Source: Micromonospora andamanensis
GTDB taxonomy: Bacteria > Actinomycetota > Actinomycetes > Mycobacteriales > Micromonosporaceae
DNA: 64,000 bases
Assembly: GCF_016863495.1 (NCBI RefSeq)
Contig: NZ_BOOZ01000003.1
Location: 433,309-497,308 of the forward strand
Direction of reading: 5' to 3'
The position numbers and the translations under genes were made by a program. The notes beneath the pieces were generated by a model. The model saw nothing but the letters and a program-made list of their open reading frames with translations. It searched no databases and was not told the DNA's origin. This document shows, one piece after another, positions 56,588 to 64,000 of the stretch; position 1 is the stretch's first letter; each line of letters starts with the position of its first letter.

Positions 56588-58186
56588 TCACCTGCCCAGC
56601 ACCACCCGCGCCATGCCGTCCAGCGCCGGATTGTCCGGATGCCAGTAGCCGGTGTGGCCGTACCGGCCGCTGGGGAACGTCCGCCCCCCGAAGCCCGGCT
56701 CGGCCGGGTCGCGCCCGAACCACAGTTCGTCGCCCGGCCCGGCCAGCCAACCGGCGATCGTGCCGATCGGGGAGGCGCCGAGCGCCGCCCGTCGGGCCAG
56801 TTCCTCGGGTGGGCGGGCCAGCCGGATCACGTCGTCAGGTGCGGTGCTGGCCCACACCTGCCCGGGCGGCAACCCCAGGTCGGCCGCGTGCGCCACGCCC
56901 ACCCCGGGTGAGCCGACGAAGACAAGCGCGTCCGCGGCGAGACCGTGGTCGCGAGCGGCGGTGCCCACCACGAGCGACCCGTAGCTGTGCCCGAGCACGG
57001 TCTGCCGGCCGGGCGGGCCGTCGTGGGTGGCCCGTAGCCCCTCCTGGAACCGGTGCAGCGCCTCCCCGGCCGCGCGGGCCTGCCCGTCCCCGGCCGCCTC
57101 GTGCAGGAAATCCGGGGCGTCGTAATCCAGCCAGAGCACAGCCGAGGTCTGCTCACCCGGGGCCAGCTCGGCGCAGCGGGCCAGCACCCGCGCCGCCCGG
57201 CCCAGCTCGCCTGTGGCGTCGCCGAGCCCGGCGGTCATCCCCGGCACGTACGTGAGCACGTCCGAGGCCCGGTCCGGGTTGCCCAGGGCCACCACCGTCC
57301 GCCCCTCGCCGCCGACGTCCAGACCCAGCAGGTACGCCCGGGGCTGCCGGGTCGACTCCAGCCGGTCGACGAGCGCGTCCAGCCCGGACAGTTTGCCCTC
57401 GACGCCTCGCAGCCCGGCCACTTCCAGCGGGCCCCGGGGCACCCGGGCCAGCAACTGCTCCCACAACTCGGTGAGTGCCGCGCGGCGGGCCGCGAGCAGC
57501 AGCCTGTTGGCCTGGTCACGGGCGTCGGCCGGCACCCCGTCGAGCCGCCCGGTCCGCTCCGGCTCGTGCACCACCAACCAGCGCCGCTCGGCCGGGGTCA
57601 GCCCGGCCCACCAACGCCGCACCAGACCCGGCTCGGCGTTCGGCGGTGGTCGGTACGACGGTGGCCGGCTCGTCCAGCCGGTACCGGCGGCCTCGGCCAG
57701 CCGGGCGAGACGCGTCGTGGCCTCCCCGTCGGCCGTGGCGGCCAGGTCGAGAGCCTCCCGCAGGGCCGTGGCCACCTGGGCGACCGTCGCGCCGGAGCCG
57801 TCGGCCGGCACTCGGGCCGGATCGGCGCGTACGCCACCCCGGCGATCGATAAGCACCCCCGTGGCGGCGGCCGCCGCCACGGCCGCCGCCAGCCGGGCCC
57901 GGGCGGCCACCAACCGTGCGGCGAACTCGGCGAGCACCTGGTCGGTCTCGATCGCGACAGGCACCAGCGCGACAAGCTCGTCACGCAGCCCCGCCAGCCG
58001 GGCACCTGCCGACTCGGCGGCGCTGCCGGACCAGCCGGTGCGCAGGGTGACGCCACCGTCGGCAAGCTCACCGGCCCGCCGCTCGGCCACCCCGGCCAGA
58101 CTCGCCCAGGCCGACCCGGTGGCCCGCCACGCGGCCGGGTCGGCCGGGGCGAGCTGGGCGTAGCCGACAGCCACAGGTGCGCTCAT
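56588..58186 (-). CDS. DUF1023-type alpha/beta hydrolase with helical N-terminus
   Basis: A 532-residue protein. Residues 1-150 are Ala-rich helices of the kind seen in WXG100/type VII-associated proteins. Residues about 280-510 form an alpha/beta hydrolase with nucleophile elbow GHSYGS (about 396), a possible acid in STAPDDVI and His in GHTGYW. DUF1023 hydrolases are actinobacterial and of unknown substrate. ATG 58186 overlaps the stop of a small helical gene by 4 bp, and the pair probably works together. It converges on glmS. Confidence 0.85.
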   Translation of the reverse strand: MSAPVAVGYAQLAPADPAAWRATGSAWASLAGVAERRAGELADGGVTLRTGWSGSAAESAGARLAGLRDELVALVPVAIETDQVLAEFAARLVAARARLAAAVAAAAATGVLIDRRGGVRADPARVPADGSGATVAQVATALREALDLAATADGEATTRLARLAEAAGTGWTSRPPSYRPPPNAEPGLVRRWWAGLTPAERRWLVVHEPERTGRLDGVPADARDQANRLLLAARRAALTELWEQLLARVPRGPLEVAGLRGVEGKLSGLDALVDRLESTRQPRAYLLGLDVGGEGRTVVALGNPDRASDVLTYVPGMTAGLGDATGELGRAARVLARCAELAPGEQTSAVLWLDYDAPDFLHEAAGDGQARAAGEALHRFQEGLRATHDGPPGRQTVLGHSYGSLVVGTAARDHGLAADALVFVGSPGVGVAHAADLGLPPGQVWASTAPDDVIRLARPPEELARRAALGASPIGTIAGWLAGPGDELWFGRDPAEPGFGGRTFPSGRYGHTGYWHPDNPALDGMARVVLGR

Positions 58187-58479
58187 CGGGGCAGGGCGGA
58201 GAGCCGGGCGGCGGCCCGGTCGTCCACCGACTCGTACGCCCCGGCGGCGGCGCGCACCGCGTCGCCGGTCTCCGCGACCCGGGCACCGAGCCGCCCGGAC
58301 CAGGCGTGCACGGCCATCTCCAGCGCGGCGAGGGCCCGCGCCGTCGACCATTCCCGGGACGGTGCGGTGAGCCCCGGCCAGCCGGCCACCCCGTGCGCCA
58401 GCCGGTGGCCGGTGTCACCAAGTGACAGCCCGACCCGGTGCAGCAGCTCCGGTCGTACGGCCAGCTTCTCCTCGACCAT
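58183..58479 (-). CDS. Small helical protein, WXG100/EspC-like
   Basis: A 98-residue all-helical protein (MVEEKLAVRPELLHRVGLSL, then REWSTARALAALEMAVHAWSG). The size, helix-turn-helix layout and Trp near the middle suggest the type VII secretion target/EspC family, though the strict WXG motif is not obvious. ATG 58479 follows GGGAGGA. Coupled to the DUF1023 hydrolase gene. Confidence 0.7.
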   Translation of the reverse strand: MVEEKLAVRPELLHRVGLSLGDTGHRLAHGVAGWPGLTAPSREWSTARALAALEMAVHAWSGRLGARVAETGDAVRAAAGAYESVDDRAAARLSALPR

Positions 58480-58639
58480 CGGTTCCTCCCGCCCGGCGTC
58501 AGCGCAACGTCGACGACGCTAGGCGGCGCTGGTGCCGGCCATGGTGCCCTGTGGACAGCCGGCGGTGGGCGTACCCCCGGTTCGTCCACAGGCGTTGCCG
58601 GACGCGTGGCCGACGGCTATCTTGCGGCCCGCACGCCGG

Positions 58640-58652
58640 TAGGGTTGGCCCG
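58640..58652 (+). promoter_or_regulatory. -10 of nnrD with short leader ORF
   Basis: TAGGGT (58640-58645) lies 7 bases before GTG 58653. That GTG opens an 8-codon reading frame (VIGERGVA) whose TGA overlaps the nnrD ATG (ATGA). The leader would be 23 bases and contains GGGGAACGGGG as RBS. Confidence 0.45.
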
Positions 58653-58675
58653 GTGATCGGGGAACGGGGTGTGGC

Positions 58676-60145
58676 ATGAGGCCGGTCTGGCGGGTCGCGG
58701 ACGTACGCGCGGCGGAGGCGGCTCTGCTGGCGACCCTGCCGCCCGGCACGTTGATGCAACGCGCCGCCGCCGGACTGGCCCGCCGTTGCGCGCTGCTGCT
58801 CGCCGAACGGGGCGGGGTGTACGCCGCGCCGGTGCTGCTGCTCGTCGGCTCCGGTGACAACGGCGGCGACACGCTGTACGCCGGCGCCCGGTTGGCCCGG
58901 CGCGGTGCCGCCGTGTCGGCGTTGCTGCTCACCCCGGATCGGGTCCACAGCGACGGGCTGGCTGCGCTGCGCGCGGCCGGCGGACGGGTCGTGTCGCGAC
59001 CGCCGGCCGTGGTCGACGTGGTGCTCGACGGGATCGTCGGCATCGGTGGCCGGGGTGGCCTGCGGGAGACCGCCGAGCAGTTGGCGGCGAGTCTGCTGCG
59101 GCACCGGGGACGTGACGGTGAGCGGGCGACTGTGGTGGCGGTGGACGTCCCCAGCGGCGTCGCGGTGGACACCGGAGCGGTGCCGCTGACGCCGGCCGGC
59201 CGTCCGAACGCGGTGCGTGCCGACGTGACTGTGGCGTTCGGCGCGTTGAAGCCGGCACTGGCGGTCGGCCCCGCCGCCGCGCTGGCCGGCGAGGTGGAAC
59301 TCGTCGACATCGGGTTGACGCCGTGGCTGCGCGGCAGCCCCGCGCTGCACGTGGTGGAGTGGTCCGACGTGGCCGACTGGTGGCCAGGGCTCGGCCCCAC
59401 CTCGGAGAAGTACTCCCGGGGCGTGGTCGGGGTGGCCACGGGATCCGCCACGTACCCCGGCGCGGCGGTGCTCTCCGTCGGTGGCGCGCTCGCCGGTCCG
59501 ACCGGCCTGGTCCGCTACGCCGGGGGTGCCCGGGAGGAGGTGGTCCGCGAACATCCCTCGGTGATCGCCACCGGCCGGGTGTCCGATGCCGGACGGGTGC
59601 AGGCGTGGGTCTGCGGGTCCGGGTTGGGCACCGACGAGCGGGGGGCCACCGAGCTGCGGACGGTGCTCGCCGCGCCGGTGCCTGTGGTGCTGGACGCGGA
59701 CGCGCTGACCCTGCTCGTCGACGGCTCCCTCGCCGACCAGTTGCGCCGACGGGACGCGCCTATCGTGGTCACCCCGCACGACCGGGAGTTCACCCGGCTC
59801 TGCGGGGAGGAACCGGGCGCCGACCGGGTGGCCGCCACGCTGCGACTGGCCGCCTGGATGAACGCGGTGGTGCTGCTCAAGGGGGATCGTACGGTGGTCG
59901 GCACGCCGGACGGGCGGGCGTACGTCAACCCGACGGGCACCCCCGCGCTGGCCACCGGTGGCACCGGCGACGTGCTGGCCGGACTGCTCGGTTCGCTGCT
60001 CGCAGCGGGGCTGCCGGCCGAGCGCGCCGCCGCGGCGGCGGCGTACCTGCACGGGCTGGCCGGTCGGGAAGCGGCCCGGGGCGGCCCGGTGACCGCGCCG
60101 GACGTCGCCGTCGCGCTGCGTGCCGTGCTGGCCCGTCTGCCCTGA
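58676..60145 (+). CDS. nnrD: Bifunctional NAD(P)H-hydrate epimerase / ADP-dependent hydrate dehydratase
   Basis: A 489-residue metabolite-repair enzyme restoring hydrated NAD(P)H. The N-terminal YjeF epimerase domain (about 1-215) has GSGDNGGDTLYAGARL and VDVPSGVAVDTG. The C-terminal ribokinase-like dehydratase domain (about 230-489) has VVTPHDREFTRL and ATGGTGDVLAGLLGS. Fusion of both domains is usual in actinobacteria. The symbol nnrD is used for the fused gene, sometimes nnr. ATG 58676 follows GGGGAACGGGG. Confidence 0.94.
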   Translation: MRPVWRVADVRAAEAALLATLPPGTLMQRAAAGLARRCALLLAERGGVYAAPVLLLVGSGDNGGDTLYAGARLARRGAAVSALLLTPDRVHSDGLAALRAAGGRVVSRPPAVVDVVLDGIVGIGGRGGLRETAEQLAASLLRHRGRDGERATVVAVDVPSGVAVDTGAVPLTPAGRPNAVRADVTVAFGALKPALAVGPAAALAGEVELVDIGLTPWLRGSPALHVVEWSDVADWWPGLGPTSEKYSRGVVGVATGSATYPGAAVLSVGGALAGPTGLVRYAGGAREEVVREHPSVIATGRVSDAGRVQAWVCGSGLGTDERGATELRTVLAAPVPVVLDADALTLLVDGSLADQLRRRDAPIVVTPHDREFTRLCGEEPGADRVAATLRLAAWMNAVVLLKGDRTVVGTPDGRAYVNPTGTPALATGGTGDVLAGLLGSLLAAGLPAERAAAAAAYLHGLAGREAARGGPVTAPDVAVALRAVLARLP

Positions 60146-60174
60146 GTACCCGCCGTGGTGATCAGGGCGGAAAG

Positions 60175-60187
60175 TAGGGTGGGGAGC
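60175..60187 (+). promoter_or_regulatory. Leaderless promoter -10 of alr
   Basis: TAGGGT (60175-60180), 7-base gap GGGGAGC, ATG 60188. The gap also looks like a Shine-Dalgarno, so a short-leader start further upstream is possible. Confidence 0.45.
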
Positions 60188-61306
60188 ATGTGGCAGGCCG
60201 AGGTACGTGTCGACCTTGACGCGATCCGGGAGAACGTGGACCGGCTGCGCGCCGGCACCAGCGCGGAACTGATGGCGGTGGTGAAGGGCGACGGCTACGG
60301 CCACGGCATGGTCCCGGCGGCCCGGGCCGCGCTCGACGCCGGGGCGGACTGGCTCGGTGTCTGCACCCTGGACGAGGCGCTGACGCTGCGCGCGGCCGGC
60401 ATCGAGGCTCCGGTGCTGGCCTGGCTGCTCGCGCCGGGGCTGCCGCTGCACAGCGGCGTGACGGCCGGCGTCGACCTGGGCGTGGCGAGCCTGCCGCAGC
60501 TCGACGAGATGCTGGCGGCGAGCCGGACGGCCGGGCGGCCCGCCCGGCTGCACCTGAAGATCGACACCGGGTTGGCCCGGGGCGGCGCGACTGTCGCCGA
60601 CTGGCCGGTCCTGCTCGACGCCGCCGCGAAGGCACAGGCCGACGGACTTGTCGAGGTGGTGGGGGTGTGGAGCCACTTCGTGTACGCGGACCTGCCCGGC
60701 CATCCGACCACGGATCGGCAGGTGGCGGTATTCCATGAGGGGCTGGCCATGGTGGAGCGGGCCGGGCTGCGCCCGCGCTACCGGCACCTGGCCAACTCGG
60801 CGGCCACGCTGACCCGGCCGGACACCCACTTCGACCTGGTCCGTCCGGGGCTGGCCGTCTACGGCCTCTCCCCGGTGGCGGGCGAGACGTACGGGCTGCG
60901 GCCGGCGATGACCGCCCGCGCCCGGGTGATGCTTACCAAGCGGGTGCCGGCCGGTGCCGGGGTCTCCTACGGCCACACCTACACGACCGAGCGGGAGGCG
61001 AACCTGGCCGTGGTGCCGCTCGGCTACGCCGACGGGGTGCCCCGGCACGCCTCGAACTCCGGTCCGGTGCAGCTCGGCGGGGTACGCCGGACCATCTCCG
61101 GCCGGGTCTGCATGGACCAGTTCGTCCTCGACTGCGGCGACGACCCGGTGGCCGCCGGCGATGTGGCGACCCTGTTCGGCGACGGGTCCGAGGGGGAGCC
61201 CACGGCCGACGACTGGGCCGAGGCCGTCGGCACCATCAACTACGAGATCGTCACCCGGTTCGGCAGCACCCGGGTACCCCGCGTCTACGTCGGCGACCGG
61301 ACATGA
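60188..61306 (+). CDS. alr: Alanine racemase
   Basis: A 372-residue fold-type III PLP enzyme providing D-Ala for peptidoglycan. The PLP lysine is Lys33 in AVVKGDGYGHG, the second catalytic base is the Tyr of GVSYGHTYTT (about 263), and GRVCMDQFVLDCG is the conserved C-terminal block. ATG 60188 opens on MWQAEVRVDLDAI. It is the first of a coupled trio with the next hydrolase and tsaE. Confidence 0.96.
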   Translation: MWQAEVRVDLDAIRENVDRLRAGTSAELMAVVKGDGYGHGMVPAARAALDAGADWLGVCTLDEALTLRAAGIEAPVLAWLLAPGLPLHSGVTAGVDLGVASLPQLDEMLAASRTAGRPARLHLKIDTGLARGGATVADWPVLLDAAAKAQADGLVEVVGVWSHFVYADLPGHPTTDRQVAVFHEGLAMVERAGLRPRYRHLANSAATLTRPDTHFDLVRPGLAVYGLSPVAGETYGLRPAMTARARVMLTKRVPAGAGVSYGHTYTTEREANLAVVPLGYADGVPRHASNSGPVQLGGVRRTISGRVCMDQFVLDCGDDPVAAGDVATLFGDGSEGEPTADDWAEAVGTINYEIVTRFGSTRVPRVYVGDRT

Positions 61307-62406
61307 CCGGCTGGCAGATCCCTCGGCCCCGGACCACCGCCGGAAAGGCCGCAGGTCTGGTCGGCGCGGCGCTGGGGGTGGCCGCCGCCGGACTGGCCGC
61401 CGGCGTCGCCACGGAACGCGCCCTGGTCCGCCGGCTCAAGGCCGACCCCGCCGACGCGTACGCCGACGAGGTCTTCGGCGATCAGCGGTACGACGAGGCG
61501 TACCGGCTGGAGATGAGCGACGGCACCGACATCCACGTCGAGGTGGTCGAGCCGACCCGGCCGGTCGAGGGCAACCCGACGGTGCTGCTGGTGCACGGCT
61601 TCTGCCTGGACATGGGCACCTTCCACTTCCAGCGCAAACTGCTCGCCGAGCGGGGCGAGCACCGGATCGTCGCGTACGACCAGCCGGGGCACGGCCGGTC
61701 GGGGCGGCTGGAGAGCGGCGAGTACGACCTCACCGCGCTCGGCCGTACGCTGCGCCGGGTGATCGACCGGGCCGCCCCGGAGGGGCCACTTGTGCTCGTC
61801 GGTCACTCGATGGGCGGCATGACCATCATGGCCCTGGCCGAGCTGTACCCGGAGATGTTCGGCGACCGGGTGGTGGGCACCGTGCTGATGGCCACGTCGG
61901 GCGGGTTGCTTGCGGAAACGAAGCTTGTCGCGCCCGCCCTGCTGGGCCGGGTGGGTGCGCCGGTACTCTACATGGCGGGCAACGTCACCAGGTACGGCGG
62001 GGCGGTGATCGACAGGGCCCGCCGGTCGACCACGAACGTGGCCTGGCTGCTGACCCGCAGGTACGGCTTCGGCACCCGACAACCGAGCCCCGCGCTCGTG
62101 TCGTACGTGGAGGAGATGAACTCCCGTACCTCCGCCGACACGGTGACCCGCTACCTGCGTACCCTGGCGACCCACTCCCGGTTCCCGGCGCTCGCCGCGT
62201 TGGCCGGCACGCCGGTGCTGGTGATCGTCGGCGCCAAGGACATGATCACTCCGGTGACCCATTCGGAGGAGATCGTCCGGCGGCTGCCGCACGCCGAGTT
62301 CGTGCGGATTCCCGACAGCGGTCACGTGGTGATGCTGGAGCACGCCGACGAGGTCAACGCCGCGTTGCTCCGCTTCCTCGACACGTGCGGGCGGGACGGC
62401 TCGTGA
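61303..62406 (+). CDS. Alpha/beta hydrolase with N-terminal hydrophobic segment
   Basis: A 367-residue hydrolase. An Ala-rich hydrophobic stretch at about 15-40 (AAGLVGAALGVAAAGLAAGV) may be a signal anchor. LLVHGFCLDMGTFHF holds the oxyanion region, GHSMGGM the nucleophile serine (near 168), VIVGAKDMITP the acid and DSGHVVMLEHAD the histidine. The same gene lies between alr and tsaE in other actinobacteria, with no settled substrate. ATG 61303 overlaps the alr stop by 4 bp. Confidence 0.9.
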   Translation: MTGWQIPRPRTTAGKAAGLVGAALGVAAAGLAAGVATERALVRRLKADPADAYADEVFGDQRYDEAYRLEMSDGTDIHVEVVEPTRPVEGNPTVLLVHGFCLDMGTFHFQRKLLAERGEHRIVAYDQPGHGRSGRLESGEYDLTALGRTLRRVIDRAAPEGPLVLVGHSMGGMTIMALAELYPEMFGDRVVGTVLMATSGGLLAETKLVAPALLGRVGAPVLYMAGNVTRYGGAVIDRARRSTTNVAWLLTRRYGFGTRQPSPALVSYVEEMNSRTSADTVTRYLRTLATHSRFPALAALAGTPVLVIVGAKDMITPVTHSEEIVRRLPHAEFVRIPDSGHVVMLEHADEVNAALLRFLDTCGRDGS

Positions 62407-62882
62407 CCGCTGTGGTGCTGCCGACCGTCGCGGACACCCACGCCTTCGGGCAACGGCTGGCCGGGCTGCTGCGCGCCGGTGACCTGGTGCTGCTCACCGG
62501 CCCGCTGGGCGCCGGCAAGACCGCGCTGACCCGGGGGATCGGCACCGGCCTGGGGGTGCTCGGCGACGTCACCTCGCCGACGTTCGTGATCGCCCGGGTA
62601 CACCGTCCGGACCCGGCCGGCGGGCGAGGTGTGTCGCTGGTGCACGCCGACGCGTACCGGTTGGGTGACGCGGTCGATCCCCGGGCCGAGATCGACGACC
62701 TCGACCTCGACGCCTCGGTCGACGAGTCGGTGACGGTTGTCGAGTGGGGTGAGGGACTTGTCGAGCAACTGGCCGACGCTCATCTGTGGATCCGCCTGCA
62801 CCGGCACGACGACGACACCCGCACGGCGGAGCTGGAGCCGGTCGGTGGCGACTGGGCGGAGCGCCTCGCCGCCCTGGGCTGA
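62403..62882 (+). CDS. tsaE: tRNA threonylcarbamoyladenosine biosynthesis ATPase TsaE
   Basis: A 159-residue P-loop protein that drives TsaBD turnover in t6A37 synthesis. Walker A is GPLGAGKT (about 36-43), followed by TSPTFVIARVH and the acidic HADAYRL and VEWGEGL motifs typical of TsaE. GTG 62403 overlaps the hydrolase stop by 4 bp. tsaB is the expected neighbour in many genomes but is not here; ung follows instead. Confidence 0.95.
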   Translation: MTAVVLPTVADTHAFGQRLAGLLRAGDLVLLTGPLGAGKTALTRGIGTGLGVLGDVTSPTFVIARVHRPDPAGGRGVSLVHADAYRLGDAVDPRAEIDDLDLDASVDESVTVVEWGEGLVEQLADAHLWIRLHRHDDDTRTAELEPVGGDWAERLAALG

Positions 62883-62902
62883 GCGCTGTCGTACCTGATA
62901 CC

Positions 62903-62928
62903 TACAGTGCGTACCCGGCACCTACGGT
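62903..62928 (+). promoter_or_regulatory. Two candidate -10 boxes of ung
   Basis: TACAGT (62903-62908) and TACGGT (62923-62928) lie in near-repeats CCTAC(A/G)GTG exactly 20 bp apart, 35-55 bp before the ung ATG. Confidence 0.35.
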
Positions 62929-62962
62929 GTCCGCAGACGTTCCGACCGGTGAGAGGTTGCCG

Positions 62963-63664
62963 ATGCCCGACGACACCCCTGCTCTCGACCTGCTGGCGCT
63001 GCTCCCCGAGCAGTGGCGGGCGGTGCTGACCCCCCATCTCGACCCGGCCCGCACGGCCGCGCTCAGCGAATTCGTCGCCGGGGAGTACGCCGCCGGCCCG
63101 GTCTTCCCGCCGGTCGAGGACCTGTTCTCGGCCTATCGGCGCTGCGCACCGTCGGCCTGTCGGGTGTTGATCCTCGGGCAGGACCCCTACCACCGCGCCG
63201 GCCAGGCCCACGGGCTCAGCTTCAGCGTGCGCGAGGGGGTGTCGGTGCCGCCGTCGCTGCGCAACGTCTTCAAGGAGCTGGGCGAGGATCTGGGCGTGCC
63301 GAAGCCGCGCAGCGGCAACCTCGACGGCTGGGCGGGGCAGGGCGTGCTGCTGCTCAACTCGGTGCTGACCGTGCGGCAGGGTGCCCCCGGCTCGCACGCC
63401 AACCGGGGTTGGGAGGAATTCACCGACGCGACAATCCGGGCCCTCGACGCGCTGGAGTCCCGGGTGGTCTTCCTGCTCTGGGGCGGCTACGCGCGCAAGA
63501 AGGCGGCGCTTGTCACAAACCCGCAGCACGTGGTGCTGGAGGCGGGTCACCCGAGCCCGATGAATCCGCGCGGTTTCCTCGGCAGCCGGCCGTTCAGTGC
63601 CGCCAACAAGGCGCTCGCCGACGCTGGCCTGCCCACAATCGACTGGGAGCGCACGGCCGGCTGA
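62963..63664 (+). CDS. ung: Uracil-DNA glycosylase
   Basis: A 233-residue family 1 UDG that removes uracil from DNA. The water-activating Asp74 and His77 are in ILGQDPYH, LLLNSVLTV (the Asn/Leu uracil-binding region) follows, and the C-terminal GHPSPMNPRGFLGSRPF holds the DNA-intercalation loop. ATG 62963 follows GAGAGG; the open frame upstream is not conserved. Confidence 0.96.
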   Translation: MPDDTPALDLLALLPEQWRAVLTPHLDPARTAALSEFVAGEYAAGPVFPPVEDLFSAYRRCAPSACRVLILGQDPYHRAGQAHGLSFSVREGVSVPPSLRNVFKELGEDLGVPKPRSGNLDGWAGQGVLLLNSVLTVRQGAPGSHANRGWEEFTDATIRALDALESRVVFLLWGGYARKKAALVTNPQHVVLEAGHPSPMNPRGFLGSRPFSAANKALADAGLPTIDWERTAG

Positions 63665-63961
63665 GCCGCCGTACTTTCCCCCGCGCTGTCCGCACGTACC
63701 AGTGGTGGCATCCGCCTGGTTGGTCGGTGGGGCCGGTCGGACGAGGTTTCTTGACTGACGTCGTAGGTTCGATAACGATATCTAAATATAGATGTCCGCT
63801 TACGTCTTCAGTCAGGGGTCAGTTGGCGACGCGAAGCAGCAGTGGAGCACCCACCCAACCGACAGTCCGGCAATTCGTACAACCATGGCGCGACATCGAC
63901 GTGCGGTGACCGTCCCCTCGACCGCGCGCACCCCACCACCTCAAAGGAGAAGCACGCCGAG
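63665..63961 (+). promoter_or_regulatory. Upstream region of the last gene
   Basis: 297 bp without a convincing gene. A very AT-rich island at about 63765-63800 follows TTGACT (63751-63756, -35 like) and holds ATCTA-n4-TAGAT (63781-63794). It looks like the promoter/operator of the gene starting at 63962. Confidence 0.45.
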
Positions 63962-64000
63962 ATGAACGAAATCCCCACACACCGCAAGAGTCGCCGACGC
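63962..64000 (+). CDS. Start of a truncated gene, possible secreted protein
   Basis: ATG 63962 follows AAAGGAGA (63943-63950). Only 13 codons are inside the window (MNEIPTHRKSRRR). The basic run is what the n-region of a signal peptide would look like, but nothing more can be said. It is incomplete at the window edge. Confidence 0.55.
   Translation, partial: MNEIPTHRKSRRR

Overview
The window is a GC-rich, densely coding actinobacterial chromosome segment with many GTG starts, 4-bp ATGA/GTGA gene overlaps and TANNNT-type leaderless promoters. A four-gene conservon, an F420-type luciferase-like oxidoreductase and very large secreted ThuA/PQQ-dehydrogenase/PKD proteins point to the Micromonosporaceae (Micromonospora or Salinispora-like). 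That placement is inferred from gene content and style, not from a database match. No tRNA, rRNA, IS element, prophage or CRISPR array is visible.

Layout: 0-4.1 kb is the end of the ribosomal protein/RNA polymerase alpha operon (rpsM end, rpsK, rpsD, rpoA, rplQ) followed by truA. 4.1-8.7 kb holds a single-pass membrane protein, a small methyltransferase, an ABC-F ATPase and an aldo/keto reductase. 8.7-19.5 kb is occupied by two tandem paralogous exported multidomain proteins (1941 and 1555 aa) that share a motif about 165 bp upstream of their starts. 19.9-26.1 kb is a complete thiamin operon (thiE, thiO, thiS, thiG, a second thiE/tenI-like gene, thiD, thiC) under a TPP riboswitch. 26.2-32.7 kb carries a large membrane protein, a cupin, an F420-type oxidoreductase and a divergently split SsuA/NrtA-type ABC transporter. 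32.7-38.9 kb has a ligand-binding lipoprotein divergent from a conservon (sensor kinase, roadblock, DUF742, GTPase). 39.0-46.5 kb is an assimilatory nitrate/nitrite reductase operon (nasA, FAD/2Fe-2S reductase, nirB, nirD, HemD-like regulator) with a GlnR-like box in front. 46.6-49.5 kb holds a methyltransferase, a MazEF-type toxin-antitoxin pair and the nitrate transporter narK.

From 49.5 kb the housekeeping order resumes: rplM-rpsI, glmM, a membrane protein, an aminotransferase, glmS, a DUF1023-type hydrolase with a small WXG100/EspC-like partner, nnrD, alr, an alpha/beta hydrolase, tsaE and ung. The last bases start a new gene that runs off the end. In many actinobacteria truA is followed closely by rplM-rpsI-glmM, so the roughly 45 kb between truA and rplM looks like accessory material inserted into a conserved backbone.

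Functional links: narK imports nitrate, NasA and its reductase make nitrite, NirBD makes ammonium, and the HemD-like regulator and GlnR probably tie this to nitrogen status. The conservon kinase next door appears to carry a nitrate/nitrite-sensing type ectodomain. The thi operon makes both the HMP and thiazole halves and joins them. glmM, glmS and alr all supply cell-wall precursors.
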